This document shows positions 13,986 to 23,787 of a stretch of DNA of 64,000 nt, piece after piece. The notes under the pieces are model-generated. The model was not told the DNA's origin, did not search any database, and saw nothing but the letters and a program-made list of their open reading frames with translations. The DNA is from an uncultured Mediterranea sp. (GTDB lineage: Bacteria; Bacteroidota; Bacteroidia; Bacteroidales; Bacteroidaceae): contig CAMCUZ010000004.1 of the NCBI GenBank assembly GCA_945879145.1, positions 1 to 64,000 on the forward strand, written 5' to 3'. The translations under genes and the position numbers were made by a program. Position 1 is the first letter of the stretch, and each line of letters starts with the position of its first letter.

Positions 13986-14432
13986 ATGAAATTAAGTTCA
14001 TCTTCAACGAAGCTAATCGAACAGACCATCCGCAAGGCGCTCGAGCGCTATTGTCAGGCCGAGGAGAAAACGTATGTGACTGATATTCACCTGCAACCGA
14101 ATCAGACGTCCGGCGAGTTCTTCATCTATGATGATGATGACAACCTGCTGGCCGAGGCCGTTGTCGAAGAGTGGATGACCTACGCCGAAGACGACTTTAA
14201 CGAAGAGGTGGGTCGTCTGCTTGCCTCGCTGCTCGACAAGATGAACAAATCGGGCCAGCTGGCCAAGGTCAACATCATCAAGCCCTACTCCTTCGTTCTG
14301 GTTGACGAGGATAAAGAGGGCGTGAGCGAGCTGCTCCTGATGGACGACGACACCCTGTTGCTCAACGAAGAGTTGCTCAAAGGCCTGGACGAAGAGCTGG
14401 ACGCCTTCCTCAAGGATCTGCTTGAAAAGTAG
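13986..14432 (+). CDS. Conserved hypothetical acidic protein
   Basis: Likely start MKLSSSSTKLIEQTIRKALERYCQ within the ORF 13956..14432; good codon structure. Confidence 0.65.
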   Translation: MKLSSSSTKLIEQTIRKALERYCQAEEKTYVTDIHLQPNQTSGEFFIYDDDDNLLAEAVVEEWMTYAEDDFNEEVGRLLASLLDKMNKSGQLAKVNIIKPYSFVLVDEDKEGVSELLLMDDDTLLLNEELLKGLDEELDAFLKDLLEK

Positions 14433-14513
14433 AATATCACATCATAATCAAGGGGCAGACCTAGCCAAGGAGAAGGATAATCTTCCCACATTTGCTTAAA
14501 GGATTTAAAAATT

Positions 14514-14556
14514 AAAGGGCAGATACCTTCTTCAGGTCTCTGCCCCTTGACTTTTT
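14514..14556. terminator. Bidirectional terminator hairpin between convergent genes
   Basis: AAAGGGCAGATACCT-TCTTC-AGGTCTCTGCCCCTT with a downstream T run, between 14432(+) and 14573(-). Confidence 0.7.
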
Positions 14557-14572
14557 ATTCAGAGGTTGTCTC

Positions 14573-15541
14573 TTACTTGATTTCCCAGCCCAGGGCGCTG
14601 GCGCCCAGTACGGCGGCATCCGCATCCTTCAGCTCAGACATCAACAGTTTCGTCTTGCCCTTGTAGATGGTCAGGATATTCTCATCGATAGCCTTCTGGA
14701 TGGGCTTGAAGATGTATTCGCCCGACTTGGCCAGACCGCCAAAGAGGATGATGGCCTCGGGGCTTGAGAAGGCGATGAAGTCAGCAATAGCCTCGCCCAG
14801 TATCTGACCCGTAAATTCAAAGATGTCGAGGGCCAGCTTATCGCCCTTCACGGCTGCATCATACACGTCCTTCGAGGTGATGTTCTCAGCCGGGATGGCA
14901 CGCAGCAGGCTGGGCTCCGTGCTCGAGGTGAGGAACTCACGCGCCGAACGGGTGACGCCCGTAGCCGAGCAGTAGGTCTCCAGACAGCCCTTGCGTCCGC
15001 AGCCGCACTGGCGTCCGTCGCGACGGATAATCACGTGGCCCAGTTCGCCTGCAAAGCCGTCGTGGCCATACACCAGCTGACCGTTGATCACGATACCGCT
15101 ACCCACGCCTGTGCCCAGGGTAATCATGATGAAGTCCTTCATACCGCGTGCAGCGCCGTAGGTCATTTCGCCGATGGCAGCTGCGTTGGCATCGTTGGTG
15201 AGGGCGGTGGGGATGCCTAGGCGCTCTTCGAACATGGTTGCCAAGGGGATAACGCCCTTCCAGGGCAGGTTGGGTGCAAACTCGATGGTGCCGCTATAGA
15301 AGTTGCCGTTGGGGGCTCCGATGCCGATACCTTTCACTTTGTCCACGCCGCCGTTAGCCACGATGAGCGGAAGCAGGTTTTGGCAAACTGCATCCACATA
15401 CTCCTCAATCTCAGCATAGGCGCCAGTCTTGATCGAGCTGCTGGCTACAATCGTTCCGCGTGCGTCAACAATACCAAAGACGGTGTTTGTGCCGCCTATA
15501 TCTATGCCCACTACGTAGGGCTTTTCCATGTTAGTATTCAT
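14573..15541 (-). CDS. ROK-family sugar kinase (glucokinase-like)
   Basis: VGIDIGGTNTVFGIVD, GTGVGSGIVINGQLVYG and CGCGRKGCLETYCS zinc motif. Confidence 0.88.
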   Translation of the reverse strand: MNTNMEKPYVVGIDIGGTNTVFGIVDARGTIVASSSIKTGAYAEIEEYVDAVCQNLLPLIVANGGVDKVKGIGIGAPNGNFYSGTIEFAPNLPWKGVIPLATMFEERLGIPTALTNDANAAAIGEMTYGAARGMKDFIMITLGTGVGSGIVINGQLVYGHDGFAGELGHVIIRRDGRQCGCGRKGCLETYCSATGVTRSAREFLTSSTEPSLLRAIPAENITSKDVYDAAVKGDKLALDIFEFTGQILGEAIADFIAFSSPEAIILFGGLAKSGEYIFKPIQKAIDENILTIYKGKTKLLMSELKDADAAVLGASALGWEIK

Positions 15542-15758
15542 GATATCTACTCATTTTTATAGGTTAGTATTTATTTTACGCGAACAAAATTGGTGAACTT
15601 TTTTGAGATAACAAAACGTTTTTCAAAAAAAATGCGCTATACTTGCAACTTTTTCCTATCTATCAACGTCTGATAGAACAAAAATGGCACAAAACATACC
15701 TTTTTTAGAGAGTGAACCAACCAAAGTATAAACGCTTTTGTAATAAACGAACAAGATT

Positions 15759-16475
15759 GTGATAGATTTAAGAGAGATCAACAAGACCTACAACAACGGG
15801 GCTCCGCTGCATGTGCTCAAGGGCATCAACCTGCACATCGACCAGGGCGAGTTTGTCTCCATCATGGGAGCCTCGGGGTCAGGGAAGTCCACCTTATTAA
15901 ATATACTGGGCATCCTCGACACCTACGACACGGGCGAGTACCGCCTGGCCGGCACGCTCATCAAGAACCTGAGCGAGAACCGCGCCGCCGAACTGCGCAA
16001 CCGCACCATCGGATTCATCTTCCAGTCGTTCAACCTCATCAACTTCAAGAATGCCATGGAGAACGTGGCCCTGCCGCTCTTCTACCAGGGTGTGAGCCGC
16101 CGCAAGCGCAACGCCATCGCCATGGAGTACCTGGAGAAGCTGGGACTCAAGGAGTGGGCCTACCACATGCCCAACGAGATGAGCGGCGGACAGAAGCAAC
16201 GTGTGGCCATCGCGCGCGCCCTGATTGCCAAGCCCAAGATCATACTGGCCGACGAGCCTACAGGGGCCCTCGACAGCAAGACCTCGGTCGAGGTGATGCA
16301 AATCCTCAAGGAGCTCCACGCCGAGGGGATGACCATCGTGGTGGTGACCCACGAGAGTGGCGTGGCCAACCAGACCGACAAGATCATCCACATCAAGGAC
16401 GGCGTGATAGGCAGCATCGAAGAGAACATCGACCACAACGCCTCCCCCTTCGGAGTCAACGGCTGGATGAAATGA
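15759..16475 (+). CDS. ABC transporter ATP-binding protein (MacB/LolD-like)
   Basis: GASGSGKSTLLNILG (Walker A), MSGGQKQRVAIARAL signature, ILADEPTGALD; GTG start. Confidence 0.93.
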   Translation: MIDLREINKTYNNGAPLHVLKGINLHIDQGEFVSIMGASGSGKSTLLNILGILDTYDTGEYRLAGTLIKNLSENRAAELRNRTIGFIFQSFNLINFKNAMENVALPLFYQGVSRRKRNAIAMEYLEKLGLKEWAYHMPNEMSGGQKQRVAIARALIAKPKIILADEPTGALDSKTSVEVMQILKELHAEGMTIVVVTHESGVANQTDKIIHIKDGVIGSIEENIDHNASPFGVNGWMK

Positions 16476-16476
16476 G

Positions 16477-16587
16477 GATAAGGTTTAGGGATTAGGGATA
16501 AGGTTTAGGGATAAGGTTTAGGGTTTAGGGATTAGGGATAAGGGATAAGGTTTAGGGATTAGTGATTAATGTTTAATGTTTAGTGCT
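16477..16587. repeat. Telomere-like TTTAGGG/ATTAGGG/ATAAGGG tandem array
   Basis: ggataaggtttagggattagggataaggtttaggg... directly after the ATPase stop codon. Confidence 0.85.
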
Positions 16588-16591
16588 ACAA

Positions 16592-16748
16592 CTCGTAGCT
16601 CGTAGCTTGTAGCTCGTAGCTCGTAGCTCGTAGCTTGTAGCTTGTAGCTCGTAGCTTGTAGCTTGTAGCTCGTAGCTCGTAGCTTGTAGCTTGTAGCTCG
16701 TAGCTCGTAGCTCATAGCTCGTAGCTCGTAGCTTGTAGCTTGTAGCTG
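16592..16748. repeat. Heptameric (Y)GTAGCT tandem array, roughly 22 units
   Basis: cgtagct/tgtagct repeated head-to-tail; the minus-strand ORF reads it as a heptad ATSYELR/ATSYKLQ peptide. Confidence 0.9.
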
Positions 16749-16761
16749 TATAGAGAATTAT

Positions 16762-18024
16762 ATGTTTGACCTTTGGCAAGAAATTTATGGCACGATGAAG
16801 CGCAACAAGCTGCGCACGGCGCTCACGGGGTTTGCCGTGGCGTGGGGCATCTTCATGCTCATCGTGCTGCTCGGGGCAGGCAACGGATTGATCCATGCCT
16901 TTGAGCAGAGCTCCGGCGAACGGGCACTCAACGTCATTCGCGTCTATCCTGGATGGACCCTCCTGCCCTACGACGGACTGGCGGAAGGACGCTTTGTGGA
17001 GCTCGACAACCGCGACATGACCGAGACCGCGCGCCTCTTCCCCCAGGAGGTGATCGAGACGGGCGCACAGGTGACCCAGGGTGGCGTGACGCTGAGTTAC
17101 GGCACAGACTACGTCAGCACCACCCTGATGGGCGTGTCGCCCACGCAGATCAAGATCGAGGCCGTGAAGCTGGTTTCCGGACGCTTCGTCAACGAGATTG
17201 ACATCCAGCAGCAACGCAAAGTGATTGTGCTCCACAAGAACTCGGCCGAGACCATCTTTAAGCAGCTCCACACAGACCCCGTGGGAGAGTTCATCCACGT
17301 GGGGGCCTTCGCTTTCCAGGTGGTAGGTATCTACGGCGACATGGGCGATCAGGGGCAACGGGGTGCCTACGTGCCCTTCTCCACCCTTCAGACCATCTAT
17401 AAGCAGGGCAGCAACAAAATCAATACCTTGCTCTTCACCACCCGCGGACTCCACGATGAAGCGAGCAACCTCGACTTCGAGGAGCGCTACCGCCGCGTGC
17501 TGGCCGGACTCCACCGTTTCGACCCCGACGACACGGGGGCCGTATGGATCGGCAACCGCATGCGGCAGTATATCCAGTCGCAGCAGGCCATGGGCGTGAT
17601 GACTACCGCCATCTGGGTGATCGGTATCTTCACGCTGCTGAGCGGCATCGTGGGCGTGAGCAACATCATGCTCATCACGGTCAAGGAGCGCACCCACGAG
17701 TTCGGCATCCGCAAGGCCCTGGGTGCCAAGCCGCGCTCCATCTTGTGGCTCGTCATCTCAGAGAGCGTGGTCATCACCACCCTGTTTGGCTACATCGGCA
17801 TGGTGGCGGGCATCGGGGTGACGGAGTGGATGGACAGCTACTTCGGCGCCCAGACGATGGATGCGGGCTGGTTTCAGCAGACCATGTTTACCGACCCCAC
17901 GGTCGATCTGCGTATCGCCCTGCAAGCCACGCTCACGCTCATCATCGCGGGCACGCTGGCCGGCTTCTTCCCCGCCCGCAAGGCCACGCACATCCGCCCC
18001 ATCGAGGCGCTGAACGCCGTGTAG
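16762..18024 (+). CDS. ABC transporter permease (MacB/FtsX-like)
   Basis: MKRNKLRTALTGFAVAWGIFMLIVLLGAGNGL... and GIVGVSNIMLITVKERTHEFGIRKALGAKP. Confidence 0.9.
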   Translation: MFDLWQEIYGTMKRNKLRTALTGFAVAWGIFMLIVLLGAGNGLIHAFEQSSGERALNVIRVYPGWTLLPYDGLAEGRFVELDNRDMTETARLFPQEVIETGAQVTQGGVTLSYGTDYVSTTLMGVSPTQIKIEAVKLVSGRFVNEIDIQQQRKVIVLHKNSAETIFKQLHTDPVGEFIHVGAFAFQVVGIYGDMGDQGQRGAYVPFSTLQTIYKQGSNKINTLLFTTRGLHDEASNLDFEERYRRVLAGLHRFDPDDTGAVWIGNRMRQYIQSQQAMGVMTTAIWVIGIFTLLSGIVGVSNIMLITVKERTHEFGIRKALGAKPRSILWLVISESVVITTLFGYIGMVAGIGVTEWMDSYFGAQTMDAGWFQQTMFTDPTVDLRIALQATLTLIIAGTLAGFFPARKATHIRPIEALNAV

Positions 18025-18076
18025 CTCCGCGACCCTCATTTTCCGCCCATACAACAATATTAAAACGAAAAAGATA

Positions 18077-19321
18077 ATGAAACTTTACGACAGAGATACA
18101 TGGGAAGAGATTCTCGTGACGATTACGCGCAACCGCACGCGCAGCCTGCTGACGGCGTTTGGCGTCTTCTGGGGCATCTTCATGCTCGTCAGCCTGATTG
18201 GTGGCGGAAACGGCGTAGAAGAGACCATGAAGCGGCAGTTCGAGGGCTTTGCGCAAAACTCCGCCTTCGTGGTGGACCAGCCTACGAGCGAGGCCTACAA
18301 GGGCTTCCGCAAGGGGCGCTGGTGGTCCATCGAGCTGCAGGACGTGGAGCGCGTACGCAGCGTGGAGGGCGTGCAGCTGGTCACCCCCACATTCGCCCTC
18401 TGGGGGCGTAACGCCATCTACGGCGAGCATAAGTACAACTGTGCCGTCAAGGGGCTCTACCCCGACTATGAATACATCGAACACCAGCCGATGAAGTATG
18501 GCCGCTTCATCAACGAGGTGGATATCCGCGAGGCGCGCAAGGTGTGCGTCATCGGCAAGCGCATCTACGAGGCCCTCTTCACCAAGGGCGAAGACCCCTG
18601 CGGATGCGACATCCAGGTGGACGGCATCTACTACCGCATCATCGGCATGACCGACGGCGACAGCAACATGAACATCCAGGGGGCCGCCTCGGAGAGCGTG
18701 GTCCTGCCCTACAGCACCATGCAGCAGGCCTACAACATAGGCAAGACTGTGGACGTGCTCTGCTTCACGGTCAAGGAGGGCGTGCGCGTGACCGACGTGC
18801 AGCCTCAGGTGGAGAGCGTGCTCAAGCAGGCCCACCTCATCGCGCCGGACGACAAGCAGGCCGTGATGATGCTCAACGCCGAGGCGATGTTCTCCATGGT
18901 CGATAACCTGATGAAGGGCATCCGCGTGCTGATGTGGATGGTGGGTCTGGGCACCCTGCTGGCCGGCGCCATCGGGGTGAGCAACATCATGATGGTGACC
19001 GTCAAGGAGCGCACCACCGAGATAGGCATCCGCCGCGCCATAGGTGCGCGCCCCAGCGAGATTCTGCAGCAGATTCTCGCCGAGAGCATCGTGCTCACCT
19101 CGGTAGCCGGGATGAGCGGCATCACGTTTGGCGTCTTCGTGCTCCACGTGCTCGAGGCCGCCGTCAATCCCCCCGGCCAGATCGAGGTGAACTACCAGAT
19201 CTCCTTCGTGATGGCCCTGGGCACCTGTATGCTGCTGGCCGCCCTGGGCCTGCTGGCTGGCCTGGCCCCCGCCTACCGCGCCATGGCCATCAAGCCCATC
19301 GAGGCCATCCGCGATGAGTGA
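18077..19321 (+). CDS. ABC transporter permease (MacB/FtsX-like)
   Basis: ITRNRTRSLLTAFGVFWGIFMLVSLIGGGNG... and GVSNIMMVTVKERTTEIGIRRAIGARP. Confidence 0.9.
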   Translation: MKLYDRDTWEEILVTITRNRTRSLLTAFGVFWGIFMLVSLIGGGNGVEETMKRQFEGFAQNSAFVVDQPTSEAYKGFRKGRWWSIELQDVERVRSVEGVQLVTPTFALWGRNAIYGEHKYNCAVKGLYPDYEYIEHQPMKYGRFINEVDIREARKVCVIGKRIYEALFTKGEDPCGCDIQVDGIYYRIIGMTDGDSNMNIQGAASESVVLPYSTMQQAYNIGKTVDVLCFTVKEGVRVTDVQPQVESVLKQAHLIAPDDKQAVMMLNAEAMFSMVDNLMKGIRVLMWMVGLGTLLAGAIGVSNIMMVTVKERTTEIGIRRAIGARPSEILQQILAESIVLTSVAGMSGITFGVFVLHVLEAAVNPPGQIEVNYQISFVMALGTCMLLAALGLLAGLAPAYRAMAIKPIEAIRDE

Positions 19322-19358
19322 ACAGTTGAAATGAATACATAAATAATTTACAAACGAT

Positions 19359-20465
19359 ATGAAAGCAAGAAAATTCTTTAAAGCGGCCGGTCTTTGTGCC
19401 ATCGGACTGGTCTTTGTATGGACCTTTGTCTTCCTCTATCAGAAGTCGAAGCCCGAAGTGAAAGTCTATGAGCTGCATCAGCCCGAGGTGACCGACCTGG
19501 TGAAGAGTACCATCGCCACGGGCAAGGTGGAGCCGCGCGACGAGGTGCTCATCAAGCCCCAGATCTCGGGCATCATCGACGAGGTCTATAAAGAGGCGGG
19601 GCAAACCATCCGCAAGGGCGAGGTGATCGCCAAGGTCAAGGTGATCCCCGAGCTCGGCTCGCTCAACAGCGCCGAGAGCCGCGTGCGCCTGGCCGAGATC
19701 AGCGCCCGTCAGGCCGAGACCGACTTCGGCCGCATCAAGCAGCTCTACGAGCAGCAGCTCGTCAGCCGCGAAACGTATGAGAAGGAGGAGGTCAACGTCA
19801 GCAAGGCACGCGAAGAGCTGCAGACCGCCAAGGACAACCTCGAAATCATCAAGGAGGGCATCACCAAGAGCAGCGCCTCGTTCAGCAGCACGCTGATACG
19901 CAGCACCATCGACGGATTGATTCTCGACGTGCCCATCAAGGTGGGTAACTCGGTCATCATGTCGAACACCTTCAACGACGGCACCACCATCGCTACCGTG
20001 GCCAACATGAACGACCTCATCTTCCGCGGCAACGTGGATGAGACCGAGGTGGGCCGCCTGAGCGAAGGGATGCCCGTGAAGCTCACCATCGGCGCCCTGC
20101 AGGGTCTGACGTTCGACGCCACCCTGGAGTACATCTCGCCCAAGGGCGTGGAGAGCAACGGCGCCAACCAGTTTGAGATCAAGGCTGCCATCACCCCGCC
20201 CGAGGGTGTAACCATCCGTTCGGGCTACTCGGCCAACGCCGAGATTGTGCTGGAGCGGCAGGAGCAGGCCCTGGCCATCCCCGAGGGGTGCGTAGAATTT
20301 AGCGGCGACACCACCTTTGTCTATGTCCTGACCAAGTCCGAGCCCGAGCAGCAGTTTGAGCGCCGGCAGATTCAGATCGGCATGAGCGACGGCATCAAGA
20401 TAGCCATCAAGAGCGGCCTGAAGCAGGAAGAGCAAGTGCGCGGCGGCGAGCAGAAGAAGGGATGA
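19359..20465 (+). CDS. Periplasmic adaptor subunit (HlyD/MacA-like)
   Basis: TGKVEPRDEVLIKPQISGIIDEVYKEAGQTIRKGEVIAKVKV; membrane anchor at the N-terminus. Confidence 0.88.
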   Translation: MKARKFFKAAGLCAIGLVFVWTFVFLYQKSKPEVKVYELHQPEVTDLVKSTIATGKVEPRDEVLIKPQISGIIDEVYKEAGQTIRKGEVIAKVKVIPELGSLNSAESRVRLAEISARQAETDFGRIKQLYEQQLVSRETYEKEEVNVSKAREELQTAKDNLEIIKEGITKSSASFSSTLIRSTIDGLILDVPIKVGNSVIMSNTFNDGTTIATVANMNDLIFRGNVDETEVGRLSEGMPVKLTIGALQGLTFDATLEYISPKGVESNGANQFEIKAAITPPEGVTIRSGYSANAEIVLERQEQALAIPEGCVEFSGDTTFVYVLTKSEPEQQFERRQIQIGMSDGIKIAIKSGLKQEEQVRGGEQKKG

Positions 20466-20473
20466 GGGATGAG

Positions 20474-20514
20474 TGTTTAGTGTTTAGTGATTAGTGTTTA
20501 GTGTTTAGTGATTA
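20474..20514. repeat. TTTAGTG/ATTAGTG short tandem array
   Basis: gtgtttagtgtttagtgattagtgtttagtgtttagtgatta. Confidence 0.7.
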
Positions 20515-20518
20515 TCCA

Positions 20519-20622
20519 CCTGTAGGGGCGCAATATCTTGCGCCCTGAAAACCGCAACAAACACCGCAACAAACACCGCAATTGTGGCTGTCACTGGGCG
20601 GAAAATATTCCGCCCCTACAGG
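20519..20622. repeat. GTAGGGGCG dispersed palindromic element, copy A
   Basis: 12-bp terminal inverted repeats CCTGTAGGGGCG/CGCCCCTACAGG; internal hairpins GGGCGCAA-TATC-TTGCGCCC and GGGCGGAA-AATA-TTCCGCCC. Confidence 0.85.
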
Positions 20623-20647
20623 TTAATAATCCGTATAACCCGATTCC

Positions 20648-20825
20648 CGTTTTAAATTTTAAATTGAACATCGTTTTAAATTGATTCCCATCGCCGTTTT
20701 AAATTTTTAATTTTAAATTTTAAATTGAATATCGTTTTTAATTGAACACCCCCACCGTTTTAAATTTTAAATTTTAAATTTTTAATTGACTTACGTTTTA
20801 AATTGACTTACGTTTTAAATTGAAA
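20648..20825. repeat. CGTTTTAAATT-type AT-rich degenerate tandem array upstream of the tolC-like gene
   Basis: At least seven cgttttaaatt/cgtttttaatt blocks up to the start codon region. Confidence 0.75.
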
Positions 20826-22232
20826 AAAATGAACAAAACGTTATATACCGCCTTCGCCCTGCTGATGGGCACCCTGGCAACTACACCCGCCACTACAGCC
20901 GTGGCACAGCAGACCTCAGCCTCGGCGCAGCAGACCTCAGCCGTGGCAGATCAGGCTGCCGGCCAAACCTGGAGCCTGCGCCGATGCATCGACTATGCCA
21001 TCGACCACAACATCAACATCAAGCAGACGGCCAACGCCGCAGAGCAGGGCGCCGTAGAGGTCAACACCCGGCGCTGGGCACGACTGCCCAACCTCAACGC
21101 TTCGGCCGGACAAAACTGGAACTGGGGACGCACGCAGACCGCCATCAAGGACGAGGCCACGGGCGACTACTCCACCGTCTATGTCAACACCTCCAGCCAC
21201 GGCACCAACCTCTCCGTAGGCACCTCCGTACCCCTCTTTACCGGCATGCAGCTGCCCAACCAGCTGGCCTACGCCAAGCTCAACCTCAAGGCCGCCCTGG
21301 CCGACCTGCAGAAGGCCAAAGACGACATCGCCGTACAAATCGCCTCGACCTACCTGCAGACCCTCTACAAGCTCGAGACCTACCAGGTGGCCCAGGGACA
21401 GACCGACCTGAGCCGACAGCAGCTGGCCCGCATCGAGGCCCTGCAACGCCTGGGCAAGGCCTCGGCACAAGAAGTGGCCGATGCCCGCTCGCGCCTGGCG
21501 CAGGACGAGATGAACCAGGTGGAAGCCCACAACAGCTACCAGCTCGGCCTGCTCGACCTGAGCCAGCTCATCGAGCTCGACACGCCCGAAGGCTTCCAGC
21601 TGGAGCGCCCCGCCGTAGCACTCACCCTCCAGCCGCTCACCCCACCTGCCGAAGTGGCGCAGACCGCCCTGGCCACCAAGGCCAGCATCCAGGCCGCCAA
21701 GCATCGCCTCGATGCCAGCCGCCACGCCATCCGCATCGCCCAGAGCGCCTACTACCCCCAGCTCAGCCTTAACGGAAGCCTCGGCACCAGCTACTACTCC
21801 ACCATCAACCGCACCTTCAGCCAGCAGATGAGCGACAACTTCAACAAGTACGTAGGCTTCAGCCTGAGCGTGCCCCTCTTCAACCGCTTCACCACGCGCA
21901 ACCAGGTGCGCACCGCCCGCCTGCAGCAGCAGAACTACGCCCTGCAGCTCGAAGGCGCCAAAAAAAACCTTTACAAAGAGGTGCAGCAGGCCTGGTACAA
22001 CGCCACGGCCGCCCAGGCCAAATACGCCAGCAGCACGGCAGCCCTCCAGGCCAGCACCGAAGCCTTTCGGCTGATGACGCAGAAGTACGAGAGCGGCCAG
22101 GCCAACGCCGTAGAGTACCACGAGGCCAAGCAGAACCTGCTCCGCGCCCAGAGCGACGAGCTCTACGCCAAGTACAACTACCTCTTCAGCACCAAGATTC
22201 TCAACTTCTACAACGGCCAGCCGATAGAATAG
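20820..22232 (+). CDS. TolC-family outer-membrane efflux protein
   Basis: Signal peptide; WSLRRCIDYAIDHNINIKQ; coiled-coil repeats; LSLNGSLGTSYYSTINRTFSQQMSDNFNKYVGFSLSVPLFN. Confidence 0.9.
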   Translation: MKKMNKTLYTAFALLMGTLATTPATTAVAQQTSASAQQTSAVADQAAGQTWSLRRCIDYAIDHNINIKQTANAAEQGAVEVNTRRWARLPNLNASAGQNWNWGRTQTAIKDEATGDYSTVYVNTSSHGTNLSVGTSVPLFTGMQLPNQLAYAKLNLKAALADLQKAKDDIAVQIASTYLQTLYKLETYQVAQGQTDLSRQQLARIEALQRLGKASAQEVADARSRLAQDEMNQVEAHNSYQLGLLDLSQLIELDTPEGFQLERPAVALTLQPLTPPAEVAQTALATKASIQAAKHRLDASRHAIRIAQSAYYPQLSLNGSLGTSYYSTINRTFSQQMSDNFNKYVGFSLSVPLFNRFTTRNQVRTARLQQQNYALQLEGAKKNLYKEVQQAWYNATAAQAKYASSTAALQASTEAFRLMTQKYESGQANAVEYHEAKQNLLRAQSDELYAKYNYLFSTKILNFYNGQPIE

Positions 22233-22295
22233 CCGGCCAGCCATTCGCCCCACGTCCCCCCAGAGCAGGCCGAAGAGACGTATCCCCCCGTGACT

Positions 22296-22354
22296 CAGAG
22301 CAGACTGATGATGAGGATTCCGCCCCATCATCAGCCCGCTCTGGGCTTTTTTTT
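22296..22354 (+). terminator. Rho-independent terminator after the tolC-like gene
   Basis: CAGAGCagaCTGATGATG ... CATCATCAGcccGCTCTG followed by a T8 tract. Confidence 0.7.
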
Positions 22355-22473
22355 GCGCTCAAGATACCTCCAATTCCATTATTTTTATACATACTATTTA
22401 GATATTTCAGATTAAATACCGACATTCGCCGCAAAAAAATACCATCTGAAAACATCCAAATACCGAAAAAACG

Positions 22474-23637
22474 ATGAGCCTTTCACTATACGACAGCATA
22501 ATCTATGGCAACTTAAGAGAAGAAAAACTTAACGAACTGAAAACCACAAAAGATATTGGCCTGCTTAACCAAGAGATTTCTAAGCTGTGCTCGCAAAACA
22601 ATCTTCAACTCCATGAACTTGAAGAGCTTTTGGTGAATCTGATCGAAAAGGAGTATCTGGCCCTTTTATCGGATGACTATGAAAAAGACCGGAAGCTGCG
22701 TAAAGAGGCTGAGAAACAGCATAAAGCCTGTTACACGGCCTATAATGAATATCACATCTTCCGAGTGGACGCTCTGTTTGAAAGGAGCAGATATACCACT
22801 TGCTCAGACAGGCTATACAGCCTGCTCGGAATAGTGGACAACCTAAGAACCATGCTTCACTTAATCAAACTGGCTATTGCGGCAAAAAATGATGAAATCC
22901 TTCTAGGCGAAGTACGCAACGTGATGCTTCGAGTACTCCAATTGGCCGAATCTACAGAGATAAAGCGCATCAGAGAGTCGCTGATGATGCTCTACTTTAA
23001 CTTACTAGGTACTTTTTGGCACCTATTGCAATCGAATACCATGGGATTGTTTTACGAATTCTCAGAGACCTATCGTTTGTTTACCAATGAATATCCCCCC
23101 GAGGAGTTGGAGCGTGCATACCATAAGCTGATACAAAGCACATCGGATGCTCAGCGGAGTGCAGGGCAAACAGGACAACCCTCACAACCGGAGCCTCTGT
23201 CCGAGACGGGGGGAAACGAATGGGTTACGCGTTTCCTGACAGAAGCCAAAAAGTACCATTTTCAAGACCTGGAGAAAGTGAAAGCCCTGGATTCGGAGCA
23301 AAAGGTCAAGAAGCTGGTGGCCCGCATACTCGGTATGGATAGGTCCCTCGAACAGCCGGCGGCTTATGCGGCTGCGATTCTGGTATATCTGGGCTTCGAG
23401 AACTCGTTCAGTCTATATTATGATGGCCCGTTTACGCGAGCAAACTACGATAGATGGTGCGAACAAAACATCATGCGCTATCCCCCAGAGCGGGCCAAAG
23501 GGTGCGCCTTCAAGCACTACAGGCTCTCCGTACACCTGAATGCCAGAGAAGCCAGCGGCGGGAACTACAAATATAAAGGATGGTATTACTACGGTGGCAT
23601 AGTACAAAAAGAGTATCAAGAGATACTCAACGAATGA
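22474..23637 (+). CDS. Hypothetical protein, helical N-terminal region
   Basis: 387-aa ORF with coding-like composition; lower GC than neighbours; no family recognised with confidence. Confidence 0.6.
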   Translation: MSLSLYDSIIYGNLREEKLNELKTTKDIGLLNQEISKLCSQNNLQLHELEELLVNLIEKEYLALLSDDYEKDRKLRKEAEKQHKACYTAYNEYHIFRVDALFERSRYTTCSDRLYSLLGIVDNLRTMLHLIKLAIAAKNDEILLGEVRNVMLRVLQLAESTEIKRIRESLMMLYFNLLGTFWHLLQSNTMGLFYEFSETYRLFTNEYPPEELERAYHKLIQSTSDAQRSAGQTGQPSQPEPLSETGGNEWVTRFLTEAKKYHFQDLEKVKALDSEQKVKKLVARILGMDRSLEQPAAYAAAILVYLGFENSFSLYYDGPFTRANYDRWCEQNIMRYPPERAKGCAFKHYRLSVHLNAREASGGNYKYKGWYYYGGIVQKEYQEILNE

Positions 23638-23670
23638 TGAGCAAACGCTACGAATAGCGAAAAAACCTTA

Positions 23671-23736
23671 AAAGACCGCGAAAGACCAAAGACCAGAAAA
23701 AGACCAGAATCCACCGTCAGAAGACCAAAAAAGACC
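23671..23736. repeat. Iteron-like AAAGACC direct repeats (5 perfect + 1 GAAGACC)
   Basis: AAAGACC at 23671, 23681, 23688, 23699, 23730 and GAAGACC at 23720, just upstream of the 23788 CDS. Confidence 0.75.
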
Positions 23737-23787
23737 ATACATCTTTGCGTCACGGTTAGTTCCTCACATGGAATAACCATGACATTT

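Noticed and set aside
16477-16587. Telomere-like TTTAGGG repeats suggesting a linear replicon end
   Set aside because: Lies inside an intact operon with the same composite inverted at 27.9 kb; no evidence of a replicon end.
16592-16748. Possible CRISPR array
   Set aside because: Units are contiguous 7-mers with no spacers and no cas genes nearby; simple tandem repeat.
16573-17697. 374-aa minus-strand ORF with heptad ATSYELR repeats
   Set aside because: The attractive heptad peptide is just the 7-bp GTAGCT array read through; the remainder is antisense to the permease.
17942-19402. 486-aa minus-strand ORF (also 20937..22331 -, 464 aa)
   Set aside because: Fully antisense to recognisable ABC permease/HlyD and TolC genes; low-complexity Ala/Gly/His/Val composition typical of shadow frames in GC-rich genes.
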